A DNA stretch of 42,502 nucleotides from Clostridium sp. (GTDB lineage: Bacteria > Bacillota > Clostridia > Clostridiales > Clostridiaceae): the NCBI RefSeq assembly GCF_030532265.1, contig NZ_JAUNLM010000015.1, positions 1-42,502 on the forward strand, read 5' to 3'. The position numbers were made by a program, and so were the translations under genes. Below the pieces are notes generated by a model. That model saw only the letters and a program-made list of their open reading frames with translations. It had not been told where the DNA came from and did no database searches. Positions 1-8,190 of this stretch are shown here, piece by piece. Position 1 is the stretch's first letter; each line of letters begins with the position of its first letter.

Positions 1-2
1 GT

Positions 3-68
3 AAAGCAACTTTGTTGCCATTTAAAGTTATAATAGAAAAATATAATAATAATGAAAAAACTAATTAA
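3..68 (+). CDS. C-terminal end of an unidentified protein (partial)
   Basis: Reading frame 3 is open from the window edge to a TAA at 66-68 and encodes about 21 residues ending in IIEKYNNNEKTN. The other two forward frames stop early, and a strong terminator follows 6 bases after the stop, which is what the end of a real gene would look like. The LLPFKVI stretch resembles the C-terminal tail of LacI-type regulators, but the fragment is too short to assign a family. Confidence 0.5.
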   Translation, partial: KATLLPFKVIIEKYNNNEKTN

Positions 69-73
69 TTTTT

Positions 74-109
74 AAAAGCAAAGTCTAAATTATAGGCTTT
101 GCTTTTTTT
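74..109 (+). terminator. Rho-independent terminator
   Basis: AAAGCAAAG...CTTTGCTTT stem followed by a run of T. It ends the partial gene at the left edge and separates it from the ABC exporter promoter. Confidence 0.85.
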
Positions 110-127
110 ATGATAAATAATTAATTG

Positions 128-157
128 TTAAGATAAACTTTGAATTTTTGATATAAT
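128..157 (+). promoter_or_regulatory. Probable sigma-A promoter of the ABC exporter
   Basis: A perfect TATAAT -10 box lies at 152-157, with TTAAGA (four of six consensus bases) 18 bp upstream. It sits between the terminator and the 203 gene, about 45 bp before the start codon. Confidence 0.45.
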
Positions 158-202
158 GTATATTAAACGGCTAAAATTTAATACGAATGAGAGGGATAAA
201 TT

Positions 203-1903
203 ATGTTAAAAGAATTTATAAAATATTATAAGCCCTATAAGAAGTTATTTATATTAGATTTATTTGCAGCATTTACAGTATCGTTGTGTGATTTGGTATA
301 TCCTATGATAACAAGAAACATAATGGATGATGTTGTTCCTAATAAAAATTTTAGAATGCTTGTAATATTTGGTGTGGCATTATTACTAATATTTATACTT
401 AAAGCAGGATTAAATTACTTTATGCAATATTGGGGTCATGTTGTAGGGGTTAGAATGCAAGCAGATATGCGAAAAAAAGTATTTATACATCTTCAAAAAC
501 TTCCAAACTCATATTTTAGTAACAACAAAACTGGTGTTATAATGTCTAGAATAATAAATGATCTTATGGACATATCAGAACTTGCACATCATGGTCCAGA
601 AGATTTATTTATATCTTTAGTAATTATATTAGGATCTTTCTTTATATTACTAGGAATAAATATTCCACTTACAATAATAGTTTTTTCTATACTTCCATTT
701 ATAATTTTATTTGCAATAACTCAAAGAAAAAGAATGAGTAGAGCTTTTAAGGAAACTAGAGTTAAAATTGGTGAAGTAAATGCTACTTTAGAAAATAGTA
801 TAGCAGGAATTAGAGTTACTAAATCTTTTTGTAATGAAGAAGAAGAATTAAAAAAGATGGAAGAATCCAATAATATATTTAAAAAAGCTAGAGAAAAAGC
901 ATATAGAGTAATGGCTGGTTATTTTTCAGGTATGTTTTTTGGAACTGACTTTTTAGAATTAGTTGTTTTAATAGTTGCAGGATATTTTACTTATATGGAT
1001 TATATTACTTTAGGAGATTTTGCAGCATATTTACTTTACGTAAAAATGTTTATGCAACCTATTAGAAAACTAATAAACTTTACAGAACAATATCAAAATG
1101 GTATGACTGGTTTTGAAAGATTTATGGAAATAATAAATCAAGAAACAGAAAAAGAAAGTGAAAACCCAATAGAGCTTAAAGATGTAAAAGGAGATATTGA
1201 AATACAAAATTTATCTTTTACCTATGAAGATAATAATGAAGTGCTTAATAATATTAATTTAAAAATAGATGCGGGAAAAACAGTAGCACTTGTTGGGCCA
1301 TCTGGTGGTGGAAAAACAACTTTATGTAGTCTTATACCAAGATTTTTTGAATTTGAAGATGGGGATATAAAAATAGATGGAACAAGTATTAAAGATGTTA
1401 GCTTAAATTCACTTAGAAATAATATTGGAGTTGTAGCACAAGATGTATTTTTATTTACAGGTACAGTAAAAGAAAATATAACTATAGGAGATAGGAATGC
1501 TACAGATGAAGAAATTATAGAGGCTTGTAAAAAAGCTAAGATACATGATTTTATAATGTCTCTTCCAAATGGATATGATACTTATATAGGAGAAAGAGGA
1601 GTTAAGCTATCTGGAGGTCAAAAGCAAAGAGTATCAATAGCTAGAATATTTTTGAAGAATCCACCTATTATGATTTTAGATGAAGCTACATCAGCTCTTG
1701 ATAATGTAACAGAGAAAGAAATACAAAAATCATTAGAGGAATTAAGTAAAGATAGAACAAATTTAGTTGTAGCTCATAGATTGTCAACAATAAAAAATGC
1801 AGATGAAATAGTTGTTTTAACAGAGAATGGAATAGAAGAAAGAGGAACACATAAAGAACTTATAGAAAAAGGTGGAGTGTATTCTAAACTTCATAGAAAA
1901 TAA
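203..1903 (+). CDS. ABC exporter half-transporter (MsbA/LmrA/MDR type)
   Basis: Membrane protein of 566 residues that couples ATP hydrolysis to export of a lipid, drug or peptide. The substrate cannot be read from the sequence. Residues about 15-290 form the six-helix exporter membrane domain. The nucleotide-binding domain follows, with Walker A GPSGGGKTT near 363-371, signature LSGGQKQ near 469, Walker B IMILDEATSALD near 488 and a switch histidine in VVAHRLST. Length fits a half-transporter that works as a dimer. Heterodimeric members come as adjacent pairs, and no partner is beside it here, so a homodimer is likely. GAGAGGG before ATG 203 is the ribosome binding site. It is a single-gene transcription unit with its own promoter and terminator. 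Confidence 0.9.
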   Translation: MLKEFIKYYKPYKKLFILDLFAAFTVSLCDLVYPMITRNIMDDVVPNKNFRMLVIFGVALLLIFILKAGLNYFMQYWGHVVGVRMQADMRKKVFIHLQKLPNSYFSNNKTGVIMSRIINDLMDISELAHHGPEDLFISLVIILGSFFILLGINIPLTIIVFSILPFIILFAITQRKRMSRAFKETRVKIGEVNATLENSIAGIRVTKSFCNEEEELKKMEESNNIFKKAREKAYRVMAGYFSGMFFGTDFLELVVLIVAGYFTYMDYITLGDFAAYLLYVKMFMQPIRKLINFTEQYQNGMTGFERFMEIINQETEKESENPIELKDVKGDIEIQNLSFTYEDNNEVLNNINLKIDAGKTVALVGPSGGGKTTLCSLIPRFFEFEDGDIKIDGTSIKDVSLNSLRNNIGVVAQDVFLFTGTVKENITIGDRNATDEEIIEACKKAKIHDFIMSLPNGYDTYIGERGVKLSGGQKQRVSIARIFLKNPPIMILDEATSALDNVTEKEIQKSLEELSKDRTNLVVAHRLSTIKNADEIVVLTENGIEERGTHKELIEKGGVYSKLHRK

Positions 1904-1910
1904 ATAATGG

Positions 1911-1974
1911 TAGAAATCTTTTTAAATTAATTTAAATATTAAGGTTATATTTAAAAAAGATTTCTACTTTTTTT
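1911..1974 (+). terminator. Rho-independent terminator
   Basis: Long hairpin TAGAAATCTTTTT...AAAAAAGATTTCTA followed by C and seven T. It ends the ABC exporter gene. Confidence 0.8.
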
Positions 1975-2070
1975 ATTATATAAAAATATATAAATACGAA
2001 TATTGACTAATGAATATAAGTATAATATTATGTATATATACGAAATATAATATAAAAAATATAAAAAAAT

Positions 2071-2137
2071 ATCGTATAATATCGCAAATAAGGTTCGATA
2101 GTTTCTACCAGATCACCGTAAATGGTCTGACTACGAT
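2071..2137 (+). ncRNA. Purine riboswitch aptamer, guanine/hypoxanthine class
   Basis: All conserved parts of the purine aptamer are present. P1 is ATCGTA (2071-2076) paired with TACGAT (2132-2137). J1/2 is TATAAT. P2 is ATCGCA/TTCGAT with L2 AATAAGG. J2/3 is the invariant TTTCTACC. P3 is CAGATCA/TGGTCTG with L3 CCGTAAA. The specificity base just before the 3' strand of P1 (position 74 in B. subtilis xpt numbering) is C2131, in the string CTGACTACG. This means guanine or hypoxanthine; adenine riboswitches have U there. The gene downstream is a PbuG-like purine permease, which agrees with the ligand. Confidence 0.93.
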
Positions 2138-2140
2138 TTT

Positions 2141-2208
2141 TCTAAAGATTATATGGACAATCCTTTAGATTAATCAAAGCTTAAAAAGATTTCAAAAACT
2201 AAAGGAGG
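2141..2208 (+). promoter_or_regulatory. Riboswitch expression platform, probably translational (SD-sequestering)
   Basis: No hairpin followed by a T run lies between the aptamer and the start codon. Instead TCCTTTAG (2161-2168) is perfectly complementary to CTAAAGGA (2199-2206), which contains the ribosome binding site of the permease. The same stretch can also pair with the upstream TCTAAAG (2141-2147). These mutually exclusive pairings are what a sequestor and anti-sequestor switch needs. Which ligand state favours which pairing is inference. Confidence 0.6.
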
Positions 2209-2219
2209 AAATATTAAAG

Positions 2220-3530
2220 ATGAACTTTATATCAAAATTTTTCAAATTTGAAAAAAGAAATACTACTTTAAAAGGGGAATTAATTGGAGGGATAACAACA
2301 TTTATAACAATGTCATATGTTTTATTTGTTATACCAGATATATTAAGTACAACAGGAATGGATAAAAATAGTGTTTTTGTTGCAACAGCATTAGCCGCAG
2401 CATTTGGAACACTAATAATGGGGATATATGCAAACTTTCCAATGGCACTTGCACCAGGCATGGGACTAAATGCCTTCTTTGCTTTTACTGTTTGTGGAGA
2501 GATGGGAATCTCATGGCAAGTTGCTCTTTCAGGAATTTTAGTTTCAGGAATAATTTTTGTAATAATTTCAGTATCAGGACTTAGAGAGCTTATTATAAAA
2601 GCAATACCTCAAAATTTAAAATCAGCAGTTACAGCTGGAATAGGATTATTTATAGCATTTATAGGTTTTAAAGGTGCAGGAATAGTAGTACAAAATGATG
2701 CTACTTTTGTTTCAATAGGTAATTTAACAAGTCCTAAAGTATTACTTGCTATATTTGGACTTTTATTAACAGGAGCATTAATGGCAAGAAAAGTTAAAGT
2801 TGCAATTTTTGTTGGAATGATATGTACAGTAATAGTTGGAATAATATCAGGGCTTATAGATACTCCAAGTAGAGTAATTTCATCAGTACCATCAATAGCA
2901 CCTACTTTTGGATATGCACTTTCAAATATAAAAGAAGTTTTTACACCACAAATGCTTATGGTTGTTTTTACAATGTTATTTATGGATTTCTTTGATACTG
3001 CAGGGACTTTAGTAGCAGTTGGAGCAAAGGTTGGACTTGTTAAAGAAGATGGATCTATAGAAAATGGCTCTAGGGCTTTAGTTGCTGATTCAATTGCAAC
3101 ATGTGTTGGTTCTATATTTGGAACAACTAATACAACATCATATATTGAATCATTATCAGGTGCTTCTGTAGGAGCTAAAACTGGATTTTCAAGCGTTGTT
3201 GTAGGAGGAATGTTTTTATTATCAACATTCTTCTCACCACTTCTTTCAGTAGTAACTTCTGAAGTTACGGCACCAGCTCTTATAATTGTTGGATCACTTA
3301 TGTGCGCTTCATTAGCTGATATTAATTGGAAAGAACCAGAAGTTGCAATTCCAGCATTTTTAACAGTTATATTAATGCCTTTATCATATAGTATAGCTAT
3401 AGGAATTGCTTTTGGATTTTGTGCTTATGTTGTATTAATGGTTTTAAAAGGTAACTTTAAATCTGTTCATCCTATAATGTATACTTTAGCAGGTTTATTT
3501 ACATTTTACTTTATATTTGGACTATCTTAA
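2220..3530 (+). CDS. pbuG: NCS2/AzgA-type guanine/hypoxanthine permease
   Basis: Imports hypoxanthine and guanine across the cytoplasmic membrane by proton symport (family knowledge). The 436-residue protein has the AzgA/PbuG subfamily signature: GGITTFITMSYVLFVIP near the N-terminus, APGMGLNAFFAF near residue 80 and MDFFDTAGTL near residue 255, within about 12-14 hydrophobic segments. Length is typical. ATG 2220 follows AAAGGAGG by 11 bases. It is the only gene behind the guanine riboswitch and is followed by its own terminator, so it should be shut down when guanine is plentiful. The AzgA adenine permeases are close relatives; the C at the riboswitch specificity position favours guanine/hypoxanthine. 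Confidence 0.88.
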   Translation: MNFISKFFKFEKRNTTLKGELIGGITTFITMSYVLFVIPDILSTTGMDKNSVFVATALAAAFGTLIMGIYANFPMALAPGMGLNAFFAFTVCGEMGISWQVALSGILVSGIIFVIISVSGLRELIIKAIPQNLKSAVTAGIGLFIAFIGFKGAGIVVQNDATFVSIGNLTSPKVLLAIFGLLLTGALMARKVKVAIFVGMICTVIVGIISGLIDTPSRVISSVPSIAPTFGYALSNIKEVFTPQMLMVVFTMLFMDFFDTAGTLVAVGAKVGLVKEDGSIENGSRALVADSIATCVGSIFGTTNTTSYIESLSGASVGAKTGFSSVVVGGMFLLSTFFSPLLSVVTSEVTAPALIIVGSLMCASLADINWKEPEVAIPAFLTVILMPLSYSIAIGIAFGFCAYVVLMVLKGNFKSVHPIMYTLAGLFTFYFIFGLS

Positions 3531-3570
3531 TTGATTCGATTAAATTTAATATAAAATTATGACTTTTATA

Positions 3571-3606
3571 AGGAAGCTATTAAAAATAGTTTCCTTTGAT
3601 TTTTAT
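3571..3606 (+). terminator. Rho-independent terminator
   Basis: Ten-base-pair stem GGAAGCTATT/AATAGTTTCC with a short A loop and a T-rich tail, just after the purine permease. Confidence 0.8.
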
Positions 3607-3914
3607 TAAATTTACTAATAAAGAAATTTTAACTAAATAGTAATTGGCAAAATAGGAAAATACGAATATAATTAAATATGTTTTTATATATTAAAATTAA
3701 AATATTTTAAATTGTTTAAAATATATTTTTTAATATTATAATGCATTTTAATATTATTAAGTCAATTTTTAAGTAATAACATTAAAATAATTAAATTTAT
3801 TATTTAAAAATTGATTAAATTGTAAATAAAAATTTAATATAGCGTTACTGTATTAAAAAAGGACAACCTTTGAAGAAAAATTTTGGTATAGTATTATAGG
3901 GAGGAATTGTTAAT
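3607..3914 (+). other. AT-rich intergenic region; weak promoter only
   Basis: About 300 bp with no convincing ORF on either strand. The best promoter for the next gene is TTGATT (3811-3816), 18 bp, then TAATAT (3835-3840), which is weak. A closer match, TTGAAG/TATTAT at 3870-3897, would start transcription inside the ribosome binding site and is unlikely. Otherwise only poly-A/T tracts are seen. Confidence 0.4.
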
Positions 3915-5330
3915 ATGGAAAAAGATAGCGATAAAGGAAGTAGAAAAATGAGAAGGGATATTAATCGTAAAAAAACTATAATAGGAATTATAATTTCTAT
4001 ATCTATTTTACTTGCTATATATTTAGGAATGTCCATGTATTTTATTAATCATTTTTATTTTGGTTCATCTGTTAATTCAATAAGTATATCAGGATGTACT
4101 GTGGAAGAAGCTAATAAGAAAATTGAAGATAAAATCGGAAATTATAAATTAGAATTAGAAGGCAGAGATGGAGCTAATGAAGTAATAACTTCAAAAGAAA
4201 TAGGATTAAAATATGATGCAGCTCAAACAGTTAAAGAGCTAAAAGAAGAGCAAAGCCCTTTTAAATGGATTATAAAAATATTTAGTAATAAAGACACTGA
4301 AATAGATCTTTTAGCATCATATGATAAAAATCTTTTAAAGAAAACTATAAATAAGATGGTTTATTTTAATAAGAATAAAATTGTTAATCCTAAAAATGCT
4401 AGTTTTAAATATACTGATGGAAAGTATGAAATAGTAAAAGAAGTCTATGGTAATAAGGTTAATAAAGAAAAATTGTATAATGTAATAGTAGATGCAATTC
4501 ATAATGGACAAAAAAGTGTAAACTTAGATAAAGCAAATTGTTATGATAACCCTAAATATTTAGCTGATTCAAAGAAGGTTATAGAAGCTAAGGATAAATT
4601 AGATAAATATGTATCTTCAGATATAACATACACTATAGGAGATAATAAAATAAATTTAAATGGTTCTATAATTCATAATTGGGTTAATGTAGATAAAGAT
4701 ATGAATGTTGTAATTGATGATCAAGCAGTTTCAAATTATGTAAATGGGTTAGCTAATGAATATAATACAGTTGGAAAAACAAGAGAATTTAAAACTTCAT
4801 TAGGAACTGTTGTAAAAGTAAGTGGTGGATCTTATGGATGGAAAATAAATGTGCCACAAGAAGTTCAAACATTAATTTCAGAAATAAAAGAAGGTGCAAA
4901 GGTTACAAGAAAACCAGTATACTCTCAAACTTCTTTATCTTATGGAACTAATGATATAGGAAATACATATGTTGAAGTTAATTTAGATAAACAACATGTT
5001 TGGTATTATAAAGATGGAGCTCTTATTACAGAAGGTGATATTGTTACAGGTAATGCAAGTAGAAATTGGGCAACACCACCAGGAGTGTATTACTTAAACT
5101 ATAAGGAAAAAGATGCAACATTAAAAGGTGAAGATTATAAAACACCAGTTAAGTTCTGGATGCCATTTAATGGGGGGATAGGACTTCATGATGCGTGGTG
5201 GAGAAATAAGTTTGGTGGAAATATATATCAAAATCAAGGCTCACATGGTTGTGTAAATTTACCACCTCCAGTTGCAGAAGCAATATTTAATAATATAACA
5301 TCAGGAACACCTATTGTTTGTTATAAGTAA
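3915..5330 (+). CDS. Membrane-anchored L,D-transpeptidase (YkuD) with PG-binding-like domain
   Basis: Cell-wall enzyme that forms 3-3 cross-links in peptidoglycan or attaches groups to it, acting outside the membrane. Residues 1-23 are charged and cytoplasmic, about 24-44 form one membrane anchor, 60-340 a long extracellular region resembling the PG_binding_4 arrangement, and 345-471 the YkuD catalytic domain. The catalytic motif is complete: H425 followed by SHGCVN with nucleophile C446. At 471 residues it is typical of clostridial membrane-anchored Ldt proteins. GGGAGG at 3899-3904 sets ATG 3915. It is followed by a strong bidirectional terminator. A second, unanchored YkuD protein lies 300 bp downstream. 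Confidence 0.9.
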   Translation: MEKDSDKGSRKMRRDINRKKTIIGIIISISILLAIYLGMSMYFINHFYFGSSVNSISISGCTVEEANKKIEDKIGNYKLELEGRDGANEVITSKEIGLKYDAAQTVKELKEEQSPFKWIIKIFSNKDTEIDLLASYDKNLLKKTINKMVYFNKNKIVNPKNASFKYTDGKYEIVKEVYGNKVNKEKLYNVIVDAIHNGQKSVNLDKANCYDNPKYLADSKKVIEAKDKLDKYVSSDITYTIGDNKINLNGSIIHNWVNVDKDMNVVIDDQAVSNYVNGLANEYNTVGKTREFKTSLGTVVKVSGGSYGWKINVPQEVQTLISEIKEGAKVTRKPVYSQTSLSYGTNDIGNTYVEVNLDKQHVWYYKDGALITEGDIVTGNASRNWATPPGVYYLNYKEKDATLKGEDYKTPVKFWMPFNGGIGLHDAWWRNKFGGNIYQNQGSHGCVNLPPPVAEAIFNNITSGTPIVCYK

Positions 5331-5334
5331 GTAA

Positions 5335-5366
5335 AATACGAGTGAATTTATTCACTCGTATTTTTA
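5335..5366. terminator. Bidirectional terminator between convergent genes
   Basis: Near-perfect stem AATACGAGTGAA/TTCACTCGTATT with A-rich and T-rich flanks, so it works in both directions. It closes the L,D-transpeptidase gene on the plus strand and the small gene ending at 5368 on the minus strand. Confidence 0.85.
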
Positions 5367-5367
5367 T

Positions 5368-5523
5368 TTAATTTATATGTTGATTTTGAAAGCCTTCACG
5401 TTTTACAGAATGTTTTTTTTGAGTTCTGTTGTGATTTTTTCCTTCTTCACTAGTAAGGGAAGTTTGACAATTACATTTTGGCATTCTTGAAGCTTTTTTA
5501 TCTGGTTGACTATCTTTTGGCAT
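5368..5523 (-). CDS. Small basic protein of 51 residues, unknown function
   Basis: Reading from ATG at 5523 the protein begins MPKDSQPDKKASRMPKCNC and ends FQNQHIN. It is very hydrophilic, rich in Lys, Gln, Asn and Ser, with one CxC pair and no signal peptide or membrane segment. The gene is supported by a strong ribosome binding site (GGAGGTGAT, 5-10 bases before ATG), a bidirectional terminator directly after the stop, and a -10 like element CATACTA upstream on the same strand that matches the forespore sigma-G consensus. A small spore-associated protein is therefore a reasonable guess, but I do not recognise the family. It lies between two L,D-transpeptidase genes on the opposite strand. 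Confidence 0.7.
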   Translation of the reverse strand: MPKDSQPDKKASRMPKCNCQTSLTSEEGKNHNRTQKKHSVKREGFQNQHIN

Positions 5524-5551
5524 AATATCACCTCCACAAGTAATTCAGTAT

Positions 5552-5580
5552 TAGTATGCCTTAAAATCACAAAATATAAA
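5552..5580 (-). promoter_or_regulatory. Possible sigma-G/sigma-F type promoter of the 51-residue gene
   Basis: On the minus strand, CATACTA (5558-5552) equals the consensus -10 of forespore sigma-G. TTTATA (5580-5575) lies 16 bp upstream, a partial match to the TGAATA -35 with slightly short spacing. Transcription would start about 20 bases before the ATG, upstream of GGAGG. Evidence is motif only. Confidence 0.35.
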
Positions 5581-5628
5581 TAGTTAATATTATAATATAA
5601 AGGAAAAAATATTTTAAGGAGTAAGTTT

Positions 5629-6096
5629 ATGAAAAATCCTGTTGAAATATATAATTCTCTTGATTTTAAAAATTTTAATATTGATATGTTAAAGTTTGTT
5701 AATGAAAATAATATAAAAAGTGATACTGGATATTTAATTACAACATCATTAAAAACAAAGTATACTTATATATTTAAAGAAGATGGTGGTAAATGGGAAC
5801 AAATTTATAAATGGAGATGTACGGTTGGAAAAAAGACTACACCAACAATAAAAGGATATTTTTATATAACAGGCAGAAAACCTTACTTTGGAACTACTCA
5901 GTATAGGGCTAAGTATGCAACGAGATTTATAGGAAGATATTATTATCATTCAATTTTATATGATAGTACAGGCAAGTATGTAATAGATTCTAGACTTGGA
6001 ATGCAAATTAGTCACGGATGTATAAGGCTTTTAACTCAAAATGCTAAATGGATATATGATAATATACCAAATTCAACACCTGTTATTATTGCGTAA
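5629..6096 (+). CDS. Small L,D-transpeptidase (YkuD) without export signal
   Basis: This 155-residue protein is almost only a YkuD catalytic domain. The nucleophile motif SHGCIRL (C131) and the upstream catalytic histidine in YYYHSILYD are present, so it looks active. Family members act on peptidoglycan outside the membrane, yet the N-terminus (MKNPVEIYNS) has no signal peptide, lipobox or membrane segment. AAGGAG at 5616-5621 fixes ATG 5629, and no upstream in-frame start would add a signal. It may be released on mother-cell lysis, exported by another route, or used inside a sporulating cell. TATAAT at 5591-5596 is a possible -10. Confidence 0.85.
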   Translation: MKNPVEIYNSLDFKNFNIDMLKFVNENNIKSDTGYLITTSLKTKYTYIFKEDGGKWEQIYKWRCTVGKKTTPTIKGYFYITGRKPYFGTTQYRAKYATRFIGRYYYHSILYDSTGKYVIDSRLGMQISHGCIRLLTQNAKWIYDNIPNSTPVIIA

Positions 6097-6257
6097 GACA
6101 AGTATTAATAATAAATATGATACTATTAATTTTTTTGTGTATTAAATAAAGAAATCAAAAGAGCTATATTTGGAGAGAGAAAAGGAAAGATTATAATATT
6201 ATGATTTTTAATTTTAAAAGTAAATTTAAAATTTAATATTAAAAATAAGAAAATATT

Positions 6258-6290
6258 AATGGTATCTATTTTTTATAGATACCATTTTAT
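6258..6290. terminator. Bidirectional terminator between convergent genes
   Basis: AATGGTATCTAT/ATAGATACCATT stem with T-rich sequence on both outer sides. It sits directly after the stop of the minus-strand methyltransferase and downstream of the small YkuD gene. Confidence 0.7.
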
Positions 6291-6294
6291 AATT

Positions 6295-6906
6295 TTAATT
6301 TATATAAGCTAGCTTATATATTAAAAATCTTTCTCTTGAATCAGTTTTAAAGCTTTCAAGTCGTATTTCTTTATATAACATAAAAAATGTATAATTTTCT
6401 AAAAAGAAAATATAATCATCTGATGGATAAAATAATATAAGTTCTATATCTCTTTTATATTCATAAACTGATTCTAAAATATTATCTAAAACTTTCATAA
6501 ATATTTGAATAGAAAATGGATTAAAAAAATAAAATTTATTATCTTCTTTATTAATTTTATATTCTTCAGCTAAAATACAAGAAAAATTAATTTTACATTG
6601 ATCCTTATTATATTTTTCAAGAAAATGTTCTTTATTAATTAAAGCTTGCTTATAAAAGTAATGATTCATTTCAATTCCTGTAACTTTAGAATTAAATAAA
6701 TAACTTATAAAAAAATTAAGCCTTCCCATACCACATCCAAAATCAATTATTGAATCACTTTCTTTTAATTTATAATGTTTAAATAATTCGTTTAATGCCG
6801 AATATTCAGTAGGTTCGTATCTGTTATAGTGTATTGATGTTTCATCTAAATCTTGCTTTTTATTAGTTTTTATATTTAGTAATTCTTCATAATATTGTTC
6901 ATTCAT
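6295..6906 (-). CDS. Class I SAM-dependent methyltransferase
   Basis: A 203-residue cytoplasmic protein with the SAM-binding motif I SIIDFGCGMGRL at 52-63 and the acidic residue closing the second strand in VTGIEMN (E79). YFFNPFS at 126-132 takes the place of motif IV, similar to the NPP[FY] loop of amino-group methyltransferases. The substrate is not identifiable: DNA, RNA, protein and small molecules are all possible. It starts at ATG 6906 with AAGAGGT upstream on the minus strand and forms a transcription unit of its own, convergent with the YkuD gene and divergent from the ABC/EET operon. Confidence 0.75.
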   Translation of the reverse strand: MNEQYYEELLNIKTNKKQDLDETSIHYNRYEPTEYSALNELFKHYKLKESDSIIDFGCGMGRLNFFISYLFNSKVTGIEMNHYFYKQALINKEHFLEKYNKDQCKINFSCILAEEYKINKEDNKFYFFNPFSIQIFMKVLDNILESVYEYKRDIELILFYPSDDYIFFLENYTFFMLYKEIRLESFKTDSRERFLIYKLAYIN

Positions 6907-7046
6907 TAAAATACCTCTTAAGTTTTTTATACATAAAAATAATATTATTAAATATTAATATAGTCAATTACAGAAAAGATATATAAAATAAAAGATTTTG
7001 ATTGCTTAGTTATTTAAGATTTTTATATTGTATAGAATAAAAGTAT

Positions 7047-7075
7047 TTCTAAATAATTTCATATATTTGTATAAT
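7047..7075 (+). promoter_or_regulatory. Probable promoter of the ABC-transporter/prenyltransferase operon
   Basis: Perfect TATAAT at 7070-7075, with a weak TTCTAA -35 at 7047-7052 and 17 bp between. The predicted start is about 25 bases upstream of the ATPase gene. It would drive the six genes up to the terminator at 12936. Confidence 0.45.
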
Positions 7076-7106
7076 TTAAAATGCTTTAAGATAGATTAAT
7101 TTGGAG

Positions 7107-8189
7107 ATGATAAAAATTAGTTATGTAGTGTTTAAGGAACTATTTAAAAGGTATAAAGGGAAAAAATTTAATACTTTGGAAAATATCAATTTAGAAATTA
7201 GTAAAGGAGAATTTGTTGTAATAGTTGGTCCAAGTGGTAGTGGAAAGTCTACTCTTTTAGAAATAATTTGTGGATTTGAAGAAGTTACAAGTGGAATTAT
7301 AGAACTAGATGGCAAAGTTATAAATGATATTGAACCAAAGGATAGAAATATATCAATGGTTTTTCAAAACTATGCTTTATTACCACATTTAACAGCATAT
7401 GAAAATATTGCATTTGGAATGAAAATAAGAAAAGTTGATAAAAAAGGAATTCATAATAAAGTTATGTGGGCTGCTAGTATATTAAATCTTCAAGATTGCT
7501 TAAATGCTAAACCTAAAAACTTATCTGGTGGTCAAAGACAGAGAATAGCATTAGCACGTGCCATTGTTAGAGAACCTAAATTATTTTTAATGGATGAGCC
7601 TTTATCTAATTTAGATTCAAAACTTAGAAATCAAACATCAAATGAAATAACAACATTACATAAAAAAATAAATGCAACAACTATATATGTAACTCATGAT
7701 CAAGTGGAAGCCTTAACTATGGCAGACAAAATTGTCATTTTAAATGATGGAGTTATTCAACAAATAGGAAGTCCAAAAGAAATTTATAAAAATCCAAATA
7801 ATATATTTGTAGCACAATTTATAGGAAAACCCGAAATTAATTTGTTTGATTTAGAAATTAAAAAGGATGAGTTAATTATTGAAGGGACAATAAAACTAAA
7901 AAAGAATGATTTATTAAATAATATAGATGAGGGTAAGTATATCTTAGGAGTTAGGTCAGAAAATATAAAAATTAATTTAAATAGTGGAAATATAAAAGCA
8001 AAAGTTGAAAAAATAGAATACTTAGGTAGCGAATATATTGTTTATTTAAATTATTTAAATAAGAAATTTACTAGTAAGGTAATTAATTTAGAAAATATTA
8101 ATTTAAATGATGAATTATATATTAGTTTTGATTTAAATGAAGCTAATATTTTTAATAAAAATAACAAAAGAAATATGAGGGGAGAATGA
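7107..8189 (+). CDS. ABC transporter ATPase, MalK/PotA type
   Basis: Energises the two permeases encoded at 9461 and 10320. The nucleotide-binding domain carries Walker A GPSGSGKST (about 41-49), the Q-loop in MVFQNYALLP, the signature LSGGQRQR and Walker B LFLMDEPLSNLD. The C-terminal 110 residues form a TOBE-like domain, as in sugar and polyamine importers. The start is uncertain. The frame is open from TTG 7101 and ATG 7107 follows six bases later, but the only good ribosome binding site, GGAGATGAT (7103-7111), overlaps both and points to an ATT at 7116. ATG 7107 is given here by convention. The next gene begins 1 base after the stop. Confidence 0.88.
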   Translation: MIKISYVVFKELFKRYKGKKFNTLENINLEISKGEFVVIVGPSGSGKSTLLEIICGFEEVTSGIIELDGKVINDIEPKDRNISMVFQNYALLPHLTAYENIAFGMKIRKVDKKGIHNKVMWAASILNLQDCLNAKPKNLSGGQRQRIALARAIVREPKLFLMDEPLSNLDSKLRNQTSNEITTLHKKINATTIYVTHDQVEALTMADKIVILNDGVIQQIGSPKEIYKNPNNIFVAQFIGKPEINLFDLEIKKDELIIEGTIKLKKNDLLNNIDEGKYILGVRSENIKINLNSGNIKAKVEKIEYLGSEYIVYLNYLNKKFTSKVINLENINLNDELYISFDLNEANIFNKNNKRNMRGE

Positions 8190-8190
8190 A

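Noticed and set aside
2192-2461. Reverse-strand ORF of 89 codons over the purine permease start
   Set aside because: It is a shadow of a well-supported gene, has no ribosome binding site and no recognisable domain; similar antisense ORFs elsewhere were dropped for the same reason.
3870-3897. TTGAAG/TATTAT as promoter for the first L,D-transpeptidase
   Set aside because: Transcription would start within the ribosome binding site, leaving no usable leader.
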